Positions 4,951 through 5,896 of a DNA stretch of 5,896 bases are shown here, in pieces. Source of the stretch: an uncultured bacterium (GTDB lineage: Bacteria; Chloroflexota; Anaerolineae; JACIWP01). A program made the translations under genes and the position numbers. The stretch spans positions 1-5,896 of the forward strand of contig CAIQJD010000174.1 of NCBI GenBank assembly GCA_903872005.1, given 5' to 3'. The notes under the pieces are model-generated. The model saw only the letters and a program-made list of their open reading frames with translations, ran no database searches and was not told the DNA's origin. Positions within the stretch are counted from its first letter, which is position 1, and each line of letters opens with the position of its first letter.

Positions 4951-5896
4951 ATGGGAACGGCCGGCGATTGGACGCCGCGGCGCCGTTTTGAGACGGTCCT
5001 GCGCGGGGAGATGCCCGATCGCGTCCCCTTCGTGGTATGGGACAACAAACTGCCCGGCGGCGACGTGGATCGGGCGCTGTTGCAGGCCGGCGCGTGCGTA
5101 GTCTGCAAGACGCGGGTCTACACGGAATCGCTGGAGGGTGTCAGCGTCGAGAGCCAGTCGTGGACGGGCGCCGACGGGAATCCGCGCCGCGAGACTGTCT
5201 ACCATACGCCGTATGGCGATCTGGCGAAGACGGACATCCATTGGCCGGATACGGTGTGGCATGTCACGCCGCCTTTCCGGGGGCCGGCCGACTACGAGCG
5301 CCTGATCGCCTGGGTGGATAGCCGGCGCTTCACGCCCAGTTTCGATGAGTTCGTGCGGCGCGACGCGGCCTATGGCGCGGCCGGCATCGGCCGGCCGACG
5401 ACCGAAGCGACGCCGATGCGCGAGTTGATCTACGAGCTGATGGGGGTCGAGACCTTCGCCCAGGAATGGGCCGAGCGGCGCGATCATGTGATCGCGCTAT
5501 ACCGGGCTTTGTTGGGGGCGCGCCGGCGGGCGTTGCCGATCCTGGCGGCTTCGCCGGCGCAGTTCTTCATCGTCGAGGCGAACATCGCCTTCGACATCGT
5601 CGGGGATCGGCGCTTCCGCGAGTTCTATCGGCCGGCCATCCAGGAGGCGTGCGCGGCGCTGCGCGCGGCCGGCAAGCTGACCGGCGCGCATCTGGATGGC
5701 AACAACCGCCGGCTGGCCCCCCTCGTCGCCGACCTGGGCCTCGATTTCATCGAATCGTTCACGCCGCCGCCAGACTGCGATATGTCGGTGCGCGAGGCAC
5801 GCGCCGCCTGGCCGGGGCTGGCGCTGGTGTGCAACTTTCCGTCATCGGCGCACCTGGGCGGGCCGGACGCGGTGCGCGATCTGGCGCGCCGGCTGC
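4951..5896 (+). CDS. Second UroD-superfamily protein (MtaA/CmuA-like fold), partial at right edge
   Basis: The frame is open for 315 codons to the window end; the C-terminal part is missing. It starts with the family N-terminus WTPRRRFETVLRGEMPDRVPFVVW (7-30). Later it has SPAQFFIVEANIAFDIVGD (201-219), FREFYRPAIQEACAALRAAGKLTGAHLDGNN (222-252) and LGLDFIESFTPPPDCDMSV (262-280), the strand-helix order seen around the active site of UroD-fold methyltransferases. In MtaA-type enzymes zinc is held by HxC plus a distal Cys. Here the motif is His247-Leu-Asp249-Gly-Asn, so the cysteine is replaced by aspartate; any distal Cys would lie beyond the window. The protein is clearly diverged from the copy at the left edge and is not a local duplicate. 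A role in methyl transfer or decarboxylation of a small molecule is inferred from the family, and the substrate is unknown. It is the last visible gene of the six-gene plus-strand run. Confidence 0.85.
   Translation, partial: MGTAGDWTPRRRFETVLRGEMPDRVPFVVWDNKLPGGDVDRALLQAGACVVCKTRVYTESLEGVSVESQSWTGADGNPRRETVYHTPYGDLAKTDIHWPDTVWHVTPPFRGPADYERLIAWVDSRRFTPSFDEFVRRDAAYGAAGIGRPTTEATPMRELIYELMGVETFAQEWAERRDHVIALYRALLGARRRALPILAASPAQFFIVEANIAFDIVGDRRFREFYRPAIQEACAALRAAGKLTGAHLDGNNRRLAPLVADLGLDFIESFTPPPDCDMSVREARAAWPGLALVCNFPSSAHLGGPDAVRDLARRL

Noticed and set aside
4723..5487. A 254-codon minus-strand frame opposite the second UroD-like gene
   Set aside because: The plus-strand frame has family motifs and a consensus ribosome-binding site; the antisense frame has neither.

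Overview
The window is GC-rich bacterial DNA (roughly 63-65% G+C by eye) with closely packed genes and a marked excess of the hexamer GCCGGC. The promoters read as ordinary sigma-70 type. The gene set (FadR-type GntR regulator, NHL beta-propeller, DapA-family lyase, two UroD-like proteins) and base composition would suit a Chloroflexota-like or similar environmental bacterium. That placement is a guess; nothing here proves the phylum.

Layout: (1) positions 1-1138, minus strand, carry most of a uroporphyrinogen-decarboxylase-like (UroD superfamily) gene that runs off the left edge. (2) Positions 1139-1383 are a 245-bp divergent control region with two good back-to-back promoters. Just downstream of each -10 box lies a nearly identical 19-bp element containing the TGGT-N3-ACCA palindrome typical of FadR-subfamily operators. 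(3) From 1384 to the right edge, six genes run head to tail on the plus strand with gaps of 10-45 bases: GntR/FCD regulator, P-loop kinase-like protein, six-bladed NHL propeller resembling peptidyl-alpha-hydroxyglycine lyase (PAL), DapA/NanA-family Schiff-base aldolase or lyase, small cysteine-rich protein, and a second UroD-like gene cut by the right edge. The short gaps and the single strong promoter suggest one operon.

Working model (inference): the regulator senses a small organic acid or sugar acid and represses both its own operon and the divergent UroD-like gene through the paired operators. The structural genes combine a carbon-carbon lyase (DapA-like), a possible metal-dependent lyase (PAL-like propeller), a nucleotide-binding kinase-like protein and two UroD-fold proteins of the kind that includes cobalamin or corrinoid methyltransferases. 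This looks like a catabolic or C1-transfer cassette whose substrate cannot be named from sequence. No RNA gene, mobile element, CRISPR array or convincing intrinsic terminator was seen.
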